From Membranipora membranacea (lineage: Eukaryota > Bryozoa > Gymnolaemata > Cheilostomatida > Membraniporidae): a stretch of DNA of 64,000 bases. Below, piece after piece: positions 21,501-64,000 of this stretch (its first letter is position 1; every line of letters begins with the position of its first letter). The notes under the pieces are model-generated. The model was given only the letters and a program-made list of their open reading frames with translations, had not been told where the DNA came from and made no database searches. The DNA is taken from NCBI GenBank assembly GCA_914767715.1, contig OU612069.1, positions 2,730,001 through 2,794,000 on the forward strand, in the 5' to 3' direction. The position numbers were made by a program, and so were the translations under genes.

Positions 21501-24500
21501 ATAATCAGGAAGCTTAGTCACAGATGGTGCACTTCCTAGCTCAGATATTTTGAATAACTTGGCAAAACACCAAGTCAGTTGAAGCAGGTAGAATCCCTGG
21601 TTGAAGCTTGCGGATATTTGACATATTAATTTGGATTTTGGAATACAATAAATGTCTTCGTTGTTTGAAGGCTTTAACCTGTTTGCCTACTGCACATCAC
21701 AAAATATGCTGTCGGCCTAGTTCATAGAGCTAATAAATATGTAATAACTTCATGGCCTGGATGGTGGATTGTCAAGCTCACCAAGGAGTTAAAGACAGGA
21801 GTTTGACTCCTTAAGCTCACTATGATTTGAAAATCTGTAAGGTCATCTCTGTCCAGAGCACAAATACTAAAATCATGACACTAATATTTTTGCAGTACAG
21901 TGTCGTTAATTACCAGCGTTGGCGAGTTAGTGGTGGGAGCAGGGAGTCTTTGCCAGTTACGAAGTACCACAACTTTGTGTCACATGTTGTGTCAGTATTT
22001 ATAATCTTTGGTTGTATTATCCTGTACTTTCACACTTGGCCCTGGATGAAAGCGCTATGCACCACAAATACAAAGCGCTCTCTTTTAGTTGTTTAAAACG
22101 AGAATTGTCAATTGTCATGTGCTAATTGTTGGCGATACAAAGCCTGCCTCTGGATTTCTGAACAGAGTATGAACAACTGAAATGCACTAACTGCAATTCT
22201 CATTTAGTATTATTACATATAGTTCAATACCAGACTGAATCTGAGAGATGCAGCAGGTATTCCCTCTGATATAAGTCAAATTCCTGGGGAGATTTACATC
22301 TGTCAATTCTTACATCTTCTGTCAATAGCTGACATCTTCACGATTTACTAGTGGATGTATTACTTAAATTTATATGCTCCGTATATATAATATATTTAAT
22401 CCGTTAGAAGATTGTGTCTGGTAGATTAATGTCCTCGTTATTCACCATTGTTAATCGTCATGTCGTCATACTGAAGTCATAATCTGTCAGGAAAATGTAA
22501 AATTGATGACGTGGTGGCCTTGAGTGGGTTTCAACCCGTTCCACATCATAGACACATCATGGACCTGTTCCACGTCATTGATATTAGTATTTTAGTATTT
22601 GTGGTCAACAATTATAGTGTAAAGCTATGGGTCATGATACTGTGTAGGGTTCCGCCTATATTTTTTCTATTCAATGTATTTTTCTCAACATAGCTTTCAA
22701 ACTGTGGCAGTTACAACAATTGCAGTAGATGCCAACTACCCCACATTTACAAGCTAAACTACAGGCCTAAATGAGCTCAAGCTGGCATGTCAAGGTTGTC
22801 GGGAGATACATTGCGTTGTTGCTACATGGGATTTAATTTATGGCACCAGCTCAGTTAATGTATTTCAGTATTTGCTGATGTGCTCTAAATGTACATCCCT
22901 GCAAGTTTGACCAGTCATCGTAGATGATAATATATAATACTTGAAATACATGTTATGCTATTTTGTTTGCAGCGCTGTTCGGTACCCTGGCTACACTTAT
23001 ACCCAGAAAGTACACATTCTACATCTCCTCGGGACTGTTCGCTATATTCGGAATCAAAATGCTGAGAGAAGGTTGGTTGCTCTCCTAGGAGTGTTGATCA
23101 TTTGAGAAATACCCAATTTTATGCCATTTGCGTACGCATAGAATTATTTCCCCCCCCCCTATCCTCCCCCAAAACAATAAAATAAAAAATGCCAGAAAAT
23201 GGGAACTTGATCCCATTACATGTGGGAATCTAATAACCTGACACAAAAAATACAATATTATTGACCAATAGTTATAGATAGGGCTTTAAATCCAGCAAAA
23301 TGTATTGATGCATAAAGATTGTAGTGGGACAAGTACGTGCGCTGTCTAATATTGCTGCCAGAATAGCGTGAATTAGAGTGATATTATGGTTTCTTTATCT
23401 GATTACAGGGTGGGTGATGTCCCCCGATGAAGGACAGGAAGAATATGAAGAAACTCAGGCTGAGCTAAAAAAATATGAAGATGATGTGAGTGAAAGCATC
23501 TCACCTTTGCTCTCTGACGTTTTATACATTTATTGTTAGCGAGAGGTTTTAATTCAAAAACTAGCTGCAGAAATGATAAGATGGAAAAGATGAGAATTTA
23601 TTGAAATTCTTGCAGAAACAATTGGGTTTATAATGGAGTATGTGATGTCACTGTGGCCCCTACGTCATGTTTAGAGAGAGCTTATAACAAAGACTACAGA
23701 TGATATCTAATTGTCTCTGGTTTAAAATTGAAAACCAGCTGCATTGTGCGATGTCAGTGTCACTATGTCACCGACGTCACCAACGTCATGTTTAGGGTTC
23801 ATTCTCAGATGGACTTGGCTGATACATCAATATAGCAGCTGACACTGCCATTGTCACTATTATTCTTGTTTATAATCTATCCATGTGGAGTAAATATCAG
23901 CTACAGGTTTACTTGGGCTAGTTTCAGGGTGATTTAATTTCAGCAAGCATAAAATTTCACTAGCTAAGGTTTGGGTAATGAGGCTTGGTTTATACAAGGA
24001 GTAACAGGGGTAACGCTATTACTCCTTGGTTTATATAAGCTAGCCAGAAATTTCACTATTTCTAATCTGCCCAGAATGGCAAAGTCTTCCTACTACCGAT
24101 ATTACCAATTACTCCTCTCATGTAAACGCCATGAGTCAAATGACTCATAGTGGTGACTTGGGCTTCCCTGATGTTGTACTACTCTGGACGTGAAATAATA
24201 AATTCCTCATATGTGAAACCCTGTGTTGAGTGACCTTATAATGTTGGGCTCCACTGACCGAGCGATCACTGTTGTGAAAGCTAAGGCTCTGATGTCAAAA
24301 CGTTAGTTTTCAGTCGGTCAATCATTCAGACATTTCTCCGTGTTTCTTTTACTTCCAGTTCTGGGTGCGTCAACATTAAGTTACAAATTTTGCCAAACCG
24401 TTCGGATGCTTCTGAAAATTTCAGATTGCTTCACAATCTTCGCTTAAAACTTAAGCCTACAGAGAAGACAGAGGTGTTAATTATTCGGCAAAGATGTGGC

Positions 24501-26923
24501 TAAATTTGACCGATTAAGTTATTTTATAGCCTATTACAACAAATGGTACTACCGAGGTAATTCAACACAGCGATTGTCGGCCTAAATGTTTTAAATCGAG
24601 CTGAAATTTAGCGGGGGTTTTCAAATTGAAACAGCCCCAGGTCTAGCTTAGGCTGGCAAACTCTGCTGGGTTGCTGGTAGTGGTTATACATGATCAACCA
24701 AGGTCCAACCTCGGTATGCCTTGATTGAAGTCTACTACCAGCAACACCGGCAGTGTTTGAGCACTTGAACCAAACGAGCAAAAATTGTTTTAGATAAAAT
24801 TTGCTGGTGCTTTCCGGTGCTTTCCATGCTGTCACCTCATAATTAATGTCATGTCATAACATACAGATTGGTGCCCAGTGGTATCCACTCGGAAAATTAA
24901 GCTTCCTCGTCTGTGGTGTTTACCATCATTATAGATTCATTTTTAATTGTGTTATATCATTATTAAAGTCTACCCTGACCTAGTTTAAGTGCTCAAACGG
25001 TGCAAGATGCTGGTAGAGGCATTTCATTATCAACCACTTTCAGTCAGGCACTTGCTTATGATATAGTTTTGTCAGATTTGCATGGTAAAAAAATTCAATG
25101 CTCATACTTGGCATGAATTATTGATGGTGGAAAAAGTGCCTTCCATAAGGGAAGGCGACTCCCATTCTCTGCATTATGATGTCACAGGCTCGCGAGAGTG
25201 CTTGTTTCTTGTATTGCAAACCTGAACCTGACAAAACTTTATCATAAGTAACTACCTGACTATAACATGCATTGGTATTTCGGCAGGCTTTAATATATTA
25301 TTATATTTGTAATGTTTGCAGCAGCTGCAGGCGCGCTCTGCCGTTACACAGGATCCAGAGACCGGGATAGTGAGAGCCGCTGATACCAGATTCAAGTTCC
25401 TCCTCTGTGTCTCTCCTCTATTTATACAAGCAGCTACTCTTAACTTCCTCGCTGAGTGGGGAGATAGATCACAGATAGCTGCTATTATACTCGCTGCTCG
25501 GGAGGTAAGAAAAAGTATCAATAGGATAATTTTTAAAGATTTTACCCAAAGACTTAACAGGTGTTTTCACCGAAAGGTTTTGTTACATGTGAAAGCAACA
25601 TATTCAAAAAAGTTTGTCAATAAGATAATGGTCGTGAGCGAAAAATAGCATTGGCCTATTACTGCTGCTGTTATAGGGTCGCTGAATAAAATGAATCGTT
25701 CCTCTCATCTTCTCATCGCAGCTGTCTCTAAAGGCACAAGATATCCTCTCTGATGAAGCAACCTTTGGTAATGACGAGGGGGGATAAAAAAGTTAATGTG
25801 TCTCAATCCAATGCAAAGTGAGGTTTTGTTGTGATGTAGTTAGGATCCCAGCTTCTAAATCTGGAAATTATAATTTCAAATTATGCCCAATACTCTCATT
25901 GGTAATGAAGCGGAGCTCTCCACACATTTCCCTCCCGCGCGCAGAGGTAAAAATTTCTGCTAGTTCCTCTGTTTGGAATAGCATTCCTCAATCTCTTATT
26001 ATATGTATGTATATTTTGTATATAAATTTTTATGATATTATGTCTATTGTAGGATGTACTGGGAGTTATAATAGGAGGAATATTAGGCCACGCCCTCTGT
26101 ACAGGGTTAGCTGTAGTAGCTGGACGTTATATATCACAAAAATTATCTGTTAGAACAGGTCAGTTTTATTGAGGACTCAGGTTACCTGGTTTTAGGTGGT
26201 CTCTTAACATCAATGTGCAGTTATAGTACCATGTGCCTTGATGGCTCATAAGAGATTTCATTTTATTCGCCAAGAAAATAAGGAGCATTCGTGAAGTTTA
26301 AGACTAAGGTTACCGGGTCAGCGCCGGACTCTAGACATCGATGGAAAGTGTTGAAAGTTAAGGATGAAAAAAAATTTAAAGTTTGATTAAGTTTTGTAAA
26401 AAAGTATGTCAGTCCTTAAAAAGATTTCTTATACCAGTTCTTCTTTGACCACCCTATTAAGCTCCCTTTTTGGTCAGATATGTAAGCATGTTCCTTCCTA
26501 TGGAGAATGCTTGCTCCATAGATATAATATCTGATCTGGCTAGCTCTATAAAAAAACATAGAAGTGATACTCAATATGACTGATTCCCATAACCACCATA
26601 TGATAAGAAGTTGTCCCCCTTGCAAAATGGGATAAGCAACTCAAAATTATAAGTGTTTCTTGCAATGGCTTTCCATGTGTCGTGTAGAACCTGTTTTTTT
26701 TTCTGTTGATGTATCTGTTGCTCGCCTTAAAATCTTTAATGATATTTAAGCCAAGAAATCATTCCTTTTAATCACAAAAATACGAGATCCTGAATTGGTA
26801 ATCTAACGAATCAACAAGCCATCAATTGTATCAACAATCTATTTTACAGTTACCCTGATAGGAGGTGTGGTGTTCTTGATATTTGCTGCGTCAGCATTCT
26901 TCATCGACCCGACAGCCACGTAA
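18215..26923 (+). CDS. TMEM165: TMEM165/GDT1 (UPF0016) Golgi cation transporter, complete, 7 exons
   Basis: Exons 18215-18562, 19963-20131, 22973-23071, 23409-23485, 25322-25504, 26053-26158 and 26850-26923 total 1056 nt (351 residues plus stop), all in phase. The N-terminus has a basic segment, a hydrophobic signal-like stretch (LLWIAAWTFCILL, about 32-44) and an Ala/Gln/Glu-rich lumenal region. The two family signature motifs E-x-G-D-K/R-T/S are intact: SELGDKTFF near residue 136 and AEWGDRSQ near 276. Between them lie TM segments and the acidic cytosolic loop (SPDEGQEEYEETQAELKKYE), which aligns with human SPDEGQEELEEVQAELKK. TMEM165 moves Mn2+/Ca2+ against H+ in the Golgi and supports glycosylation. 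Human protein is 324 residues; the excess here is in the N-terminal region. Confidence 0.96.
19963..20131 (+). CDS. TMEM165: TMEM165 exon 2 (first ELGDKT motif)
   Basis: 169 nt, phase 0 in, 1 out. Encodes GFIHAFIATLSVIVVSELGD, KTFFISAIMSMRHSRLTVFA and ends HAMSG across the junction. Donor G|GTGAGA; the boundary is repeated in the intron. Confidence 0.97.
20124..20410 (+). repeat. Degenerate tandem array of exon 2 end plus splice donor (4 copies)
   Basis: The junction ATGTCAG|GTGAGACTCTAAAC at 20131/20132 recurs as ATGTCAG|GTAAGACCCTAAAC (20226), ATGTCAG|GTAAAT (20297) and ATGTCAA|GTAAGACCATGAAC (20402). Spacings are 95, 71 and 105 bp; the AT-rich filler between them is also related (TAATATGAA..., ATAAAATCATATAATG). 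Only 7-8 nt of exon are included, so this unit is mostly intron. An in-frame TAA lies before the second donor. Confidence 0.85.
20568..20604. repeat. Perfect hairpin, 16-bp arms
   Basis: AACCTACACATATTTA and its exact reverse complement separated by TAGTG, in TMEM165 intron 2 just after the donor array. Confidence 0.9.
22973..23071 (+). CDS. TMEM165: TMEM165 exon 3
   Basis: 99 nt, phase 1 in and out. Encodes ALFGTLATLIPRKYTFYISS and GLFAIFGIKMLRE, matching human SVLFGYATTVIPRVYTYYVS...FAIFGIRMLREG. Confidence 0.97.
23409..23485 (+). CDS. TMEM165: TMEM165 exon 4 (cytosolic acidic loop)
   Basis: 77 nt, phase 1 in, 0 out. Encodes GWVMSPDEGQEEYEETQAEL then KKYEDD; donor GTGAGT. Confidence 0.97.
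23910..23960 (+). repeat. Dispersed repeat, family R3, partial copy
   Basis: GGGCTAGTTTCAGGGTGATTT then AATTTCAGC, matching the head of the repeats at 3432 and 27888. Confidence 0.4.
25030..25269 (+). mobile_element. MITE-like element, family R2, copy 1
   Basis: Imperfect terminal inverted repeats: the left end has AGTCAGGCACTTGCTTATGA and GTCAGATTTGCATGGT, the right end their reverse (TCATAAGTAACTACCTGACT, ATAACATGCA). The core TTCAATGCTCATACTTGGCA is shared with the copy at 46751-46928. It ends about 50 bp before TMEM165 exon 5. Confidence 0.75.
25322..25504 (+). CDS. TMEM165: TMEM165 exon 5 (second EWGDRS motif)
   Basis: 183 nt, phase 0 in and out. Encodes QLQARSAVTQDPETG, then PLFIQAATLNFLAEWGDRSQ and IAAIILAARE. 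The acceptor is TTTGCAG|CAG, a NAGNAG site, so a form lacking the first Gln is possible. Confidence 0.96.
26053..26158 (+). CDS. TMEM165: TMEM165 exon 6
   Basis: 106 nt, phase 0 in, 1 out. Encodes DVLGVIIGGILGHALCTGLA and VVAGRYISQKLSVRT, matching human VAVGGTVGHCLCTGLAVIGG...KISVRTV. Confidence 0.97.
26850..26923 (+). CDS. TMEM165: TMEM165 exon 7 (stop codon)
   Basis: 74 nt including TAA at 26921-26923. Encodes VTLIGGVVFLIFAASAFFID then PTAT; the last TM helix and a short tail as in the human protein. Confidence 0.96.
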
Positions 26924-27304
26924 TAATTATTTGAAATATATGCTAGGTAATCCAATATACATATCAGCAATATTGAGATGATATGGTTCACTCACTTACT
27001 CACTTACCTACAGCAACTTGGTGAGATGATGCATTCAAGGAAGCCGACTGATATTTTTCTATAACCAGTTGTAAGAATAGCTTGCATTGCTGTGATTGGT
27101 TGATTTAAGCAAAGATAGCCACAATTCACAAGCTCTCCGGCTATTATTTGGATAATGAAGGAATCTCGATCACCTAGTTGGGCCTTGTAAAGTTTGGAAT
27201 AATATCGGTTTGGATTGGTGAGCATAATAATGTTACTTGTATAAACATACTGCCATGGTTAAAAATAGATATTTATGGTATTTATAGTTCCACCTTTATT
27301 CGGA

Positions 27305-27310
27305 AATAAA
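27305..27310 (+). terminator. TMEM165: Candidate polyadenylation signal AATAAA for TMEM165
   Basis: First AATAAA after the TMEM165 stop, 380 bp downstream. A second AATAAA stands at 27670-27675. Which, if either, is used cannot be told without transcripts. Confidence 0.35.
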
Positions 27311-27887
27311 CTTGAATTAAATTTTTCGAGACGAGGCCTCTTTGCAGGCAAAACATCTTTGTCGATTTTCCCCTATTAGAATAATGTGTCGATTGGTTTG
27401 TAACGACTTAACATGTCCATGCAATTTGATTTCTGTTTTGATTGTCTATAACAATTTTTGAGTAGATGGCGCCTCAAAAGATTCCTTAAAGAATTATTAT
27501 ATTTTGTATGTTGAAACAATATATGATTCCGGCTATAACATTGGTGCCTCTCCTCTTGCTTACTCTCTTCCTGTTCATGGCAATTTTGTAGTATTTGTAA
27601 TTAATGCCTTCACGAAAATTACCTGTGTTTTTATTACATCTATAATTTGACATTATTTATCTTCTATTAAATAAAATCTCTTGGACTATCGGACTTATCC
27701 CTGTGTAATTGCCTCACAGTTCTAGTACGTTATGGTAACACCTGTGTCACGCATTTGGGTAGGTGGCCAGGAACTGCGGTCTGCTGCTCAGCTTCTCATC
27801 ACAACAATTTTATGTTGGCAGTTTTTTAAGACAAATTTTCGTGTGAGTTTATAACTACGTGAGATGAGCAAATGTTAGGCCAGAGTT

Positions 27888-28056
27888 AATTTTAGCTAGT
27901 TTTGGAGTGACCTAATGTCAGCTTGCCTCGAATTTAGGCTAGCTATGTTATATACAGACTTAGATTAAATGTTAGCTAGCTTAAAGTTCAGCTATTTCAA
28001 GCATATTGCTAAATGGTGAACTATTCCTTCTGTGAATACTTCACCCCTCACGGGTA
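27888..28056 (+). repeat. Dispersed repeat, family R3, copy 2
   Basis: TTTTAGCTAGTTTTGGAGTG then ACCTAATGTCAGC and, further on, CTGTGAATACTTCACCCC; the same motifs in the same order as at 3432-3536, but with an inserted segment between them. Confidence 0.5.
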
Positions 28057-30725
28057 TGCATATGATCAAGTGAGCAGAGAGCTTCATCCAGTGATGAGTT
28101 ATATGTCTATCTAGTGGCCTGGGCATCTCACTCAATATAGATCACACCACCCCTAACAGCCCTGTTTGTTGGAAAGAGTCCATTCAAAACACTGTAGCAT
28201 GTACCACCTACCCGACACAGGAAGTATTGAGTTTTTATATAGTACTGGAGTAAAGCTAAATCTTTGTTTTTTCACATTAGAATCACTACTGATGGTCTGA
28301 AAAAAATAGATGCTTACAATATTATCATCTGACGCAATGAGATGTTAAAAGAGATAGGAAGGAGGTATGAAATTAACTCTGGAACAAAGAAATGTCTGAT
28401 TATAGAACTGGATCTTGTCAATAAAGGAAAACATAATTCATAACACAACCAGGTTCTATCCGCCTACAACCACCCTGTCAGTTTTTCACTATGCTGCTTG
28501 AGTTCAGTGAATAGTTTGTTATTGTCTACTTCATACCTGACAAGTCTCCCTTTTTGGTAGGGAGCCTCCCAGTTTTCAGGGGTATTTTCCACCACCTCCC
28601 TATCTCCCTTTTTCCTCCCTTTTTTCAGCTCTTTTAACTAAGAAAATTTTTGAAGCTTATGTTCGCATGGGAAACAGTACATATACCTATGTATTTCCTT
28701 TTTCGCCACACTATTCTTTCTTAGTTCGGATAAATTACAACTATCTAATTTGTAAAATCAGGTAGAATGACGCGATTCATAATATGAACACTCAAGTTTT
28801 AGCTTAGAAATATGACAAACGCGGGCCAAATTGCACTCGTACTGCGGGACGCAGAGTGGTACTCCGGATCAGGAGGTTGTCCGCGGAAAATCTCCTGATT
28901 TCTAGGTCTGCCAACTTGTCATGTATGGTCTACTTACCAAATAAGCAGACAACTTCTCAAAAAGTGTAGGTTTTTATATTAGGAGTTATGTTGGCTTGTA
29001 TTTTTTGTTTTCACCTCATGACTCAGGAGGTAATAAAGTGTGACATAGAGGTCATCCATTAAAAGTTTTAATTCCTGAATTGGGTGAATCACTTGTTTAT
29101 CAACGTTTTTCACAGTTAAGCTCACACGGAAGCTCATAATAATACTGAAAGTATCCGGATTAAGTCTTCTCTTGAATTTAATATCCTGAACAAGGATAAT
29201 AAGGGTATGTGTGCTTGAAAATGATCTGCCAAATTTTTTCTGAGTTTTCTTCTTCCACTCCTCCACTCCAGCAAACAACGGTAAACAACAACTTCAGTCT
29301 TCTACCAAGACAAGTTGTTTTTGTTGTTAAAAAAATGTTTTTTTTATCAACACTCACCCACTGACTCGGTCAACATCTCATTGCACACAGATTTGTTTTG
29401 AATCTCTCTTCTCTAACTGTTATTTATCTGAAGCCTCCAATTCTCCATTCATCCCTCCAACCTTATTATTAATATATATTATTTTATATTGTGTGTCAAT
29501 GAGTTGAATGGTTGTGTTGTGTATGATTATGAATGAGAAAATGACTTGAGAAGGCTACCCATTTCTTGTTGCTGCTCTTTGCTTAAGTTACCTATTAACT
29601 TACTCATATTTGTTGAGATATTTTATTAAGAAACAAACTCCCTGCCTGCTATAGTATAATCTGAAATCTAGGATTAGGAAAAGGACCAAGATTTCAATAG
29701 CTTAAAATAATTAAAATAATCTAACAGAAGCAAGCAAGGGAATTATTAAGTATTTTAACACTCAGAACTGCTTTAACTTACATTCATTTACTGGTATAGT
29801 GAGTAGGTAAGGCTACTATTTACGAATACGCTCTTTACAAGAAAGAAATATGATGGTGATGATACTCTCTGAAGCCTTGGGTTGTGTAGGCCTACCAACA
29901 AGCAGTGCAACTGTGAGTGGCCAAGGACAATAGATGGTATCAACTTCTTAAAATTGAGACAAGTACCCTGTTCTTTAAGGAGAGGACCATGCTATTACCC
30001 TCTTTGATACGTCCTGTTTACCTTAATTCCTAAGGATCTATCAAACTCTCTGAGCCTCATCGGTCCCATCATACCTTCAAATTTAGTTTAAACTCGACCT
30101 GGTATGAGCTGTTGGTTGATAAATCAAGTGGGAACAAGGTGTTAATGATCAGAACATGCACATTAACCTGGTGAAGTGCGCTTGACTTATTTTTGTGATG
30201 TCCATAAAGATCCTCTTCTATCTCATCTTGCTGCTCTTCAATGTGATGTTTAGAATGTGCCATCAGGTCATACCCAGAGAGAGATGTCCATTTTTAATTG
30301 TTTAGTAGACCCAACCTTGGCCTAATATGATCGTGACAATAAACTGGTGGATAACATTCCTCTTTCTAAACAAGACGTGCTACACACACAGAAATTGAGC
30401 CTCAAACCCTCATTGTAATATGAGGTTCTCAAAACAAACTGAGTTGAATGCTGTATGTGAGATGTGTGCACAATGGTATCAGAACTACCAATATCATTTT
30501 GTAGCACACCTCTGCAGGCTACAATTACGTCCGCACTATCTCTAACTATTTTTTTAGCAGGAAAACTCTGTTGTGGAGAATCAGTTCAAATAAGACGGTC
30601 ATCAACAATGACACATTCATAGTTGTGATACACCCTACAAGGATATAGGATACTGTAAACATTCAACTAACTCTTCTTGAGCCTGCTGTAAGGCTTACAC
30701 TTACAGAGGGACTATAATAAGCATC

Positions 30726-63823
<33,098 letters not shown>

Positions 63824-64000
63824 GTGAGTTATCGGCTCTCGGTGTACTAACAGCGTACTTACCGTGTACCATACTTCACTCTGACTTAAATCCAGACTTC
63901 CTGTTAATCCAAACGGGGATTGGATTAAGTTGAGTGAATTGTAGAAGGCAATTCTCGGGTTGATACCATGTTCCCGAGAATTTTTTCAGCTTAATGCAGA

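Larger units (their letters stand above)
26924..30725. other. TMEM165-kinase intergenic region
   Basis: 3.8 kb. Should hold the TMEM165 3' UTR and the kinase promoter. It contains a dispersed repeat copy (27888-28056). Open frames here are short and carry no recognised domain, including one of 99 codons on the minus strand at 28979-29278. Confidence 0.55.

Noticed and set aside
28979-29278. 99-codon open frame, minus strand, intergenic
   Set aside because: Plausible composition (MFAGVEEWKKKTQKKFG start) but no family recognised, no splice partners or promoter; could be an old transposon fragment.

Overview
This is a window of animal (metazoan) nuclear DNA. It is AT-rich, its genes are broken into many small exons with GT...AG introns, and the reading frame is carried across every splice junction I worked out. 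Four protein-coding genes and one tRNA gene can be read. The proteins (DLG, JADE, TMEM165, and a Misshapen/TNIK/MINK-type kinase) are typical of animals. Compact introns, many small foldback elements and moderate divergence from the vertebrate proteins suggest an invertebrate, possibly an early-branching one such as a sponge. The species cannot be fixed from sequence reading alone.

Layout. (1) 1350-2612, minus strand: 5' coding part of a DLG1-type MAGUK scaffold (start codon in a 19-nt coding exon, then the L27 domain), running off the left edge. (2) 4412-16478, minus strand: a complete JADE-family gene, 15 coding exons, 786 codons plus stop, with EPL1-like motif, PHD finger, zinc knuckle and extended PHD finger; a tRNA-Thr(AGT) gene and a foldback element lie in its introns. 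(3) 18215-26923, plus strand: a complete TMEM165/GDT1 (UPF0016) gene, 7 exons, 351 codons plus stop, divergent from JADE across 1.7 kb. (4) 30726-63823, plus strand: a Ste20-group kinase of the TNIK/MINK1/MAP4K4 class. Twenty-one coding exons are recognised (850 codons): the whole kinase domain plus the low-complexity linker. The C-terminal CNH domain must lie past the right edge. A TATA-driven alternative first exon is predicted in its intron 20.

The most unusual feature is structural. At four separate exon/intron boundaries in three genes (JADE exon 6, JADE exon 13, TMEM165 exon 2, kinase exon 3) the end of the exon plus its 5' splice site is tandemly repeated into the downstream intron, giving arrays of 4-6 near-identical splice donors. 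Unit lengths differ (about 84, 42, 71-105 and exactly 50 bp) and the unit sequences are unrelated, so these look like independent events. Small inverted-repeat elements also sit close to splice sites.

The four genes are not an operon and do not share a pathway: DLG is a cell-polarity scaffold, JADE a histone-acetyltransferase subunit, TMEM165 a Golgi cation transporter, and the kinase acts in JNK/cytoskeletal and Hippo-type signalling.
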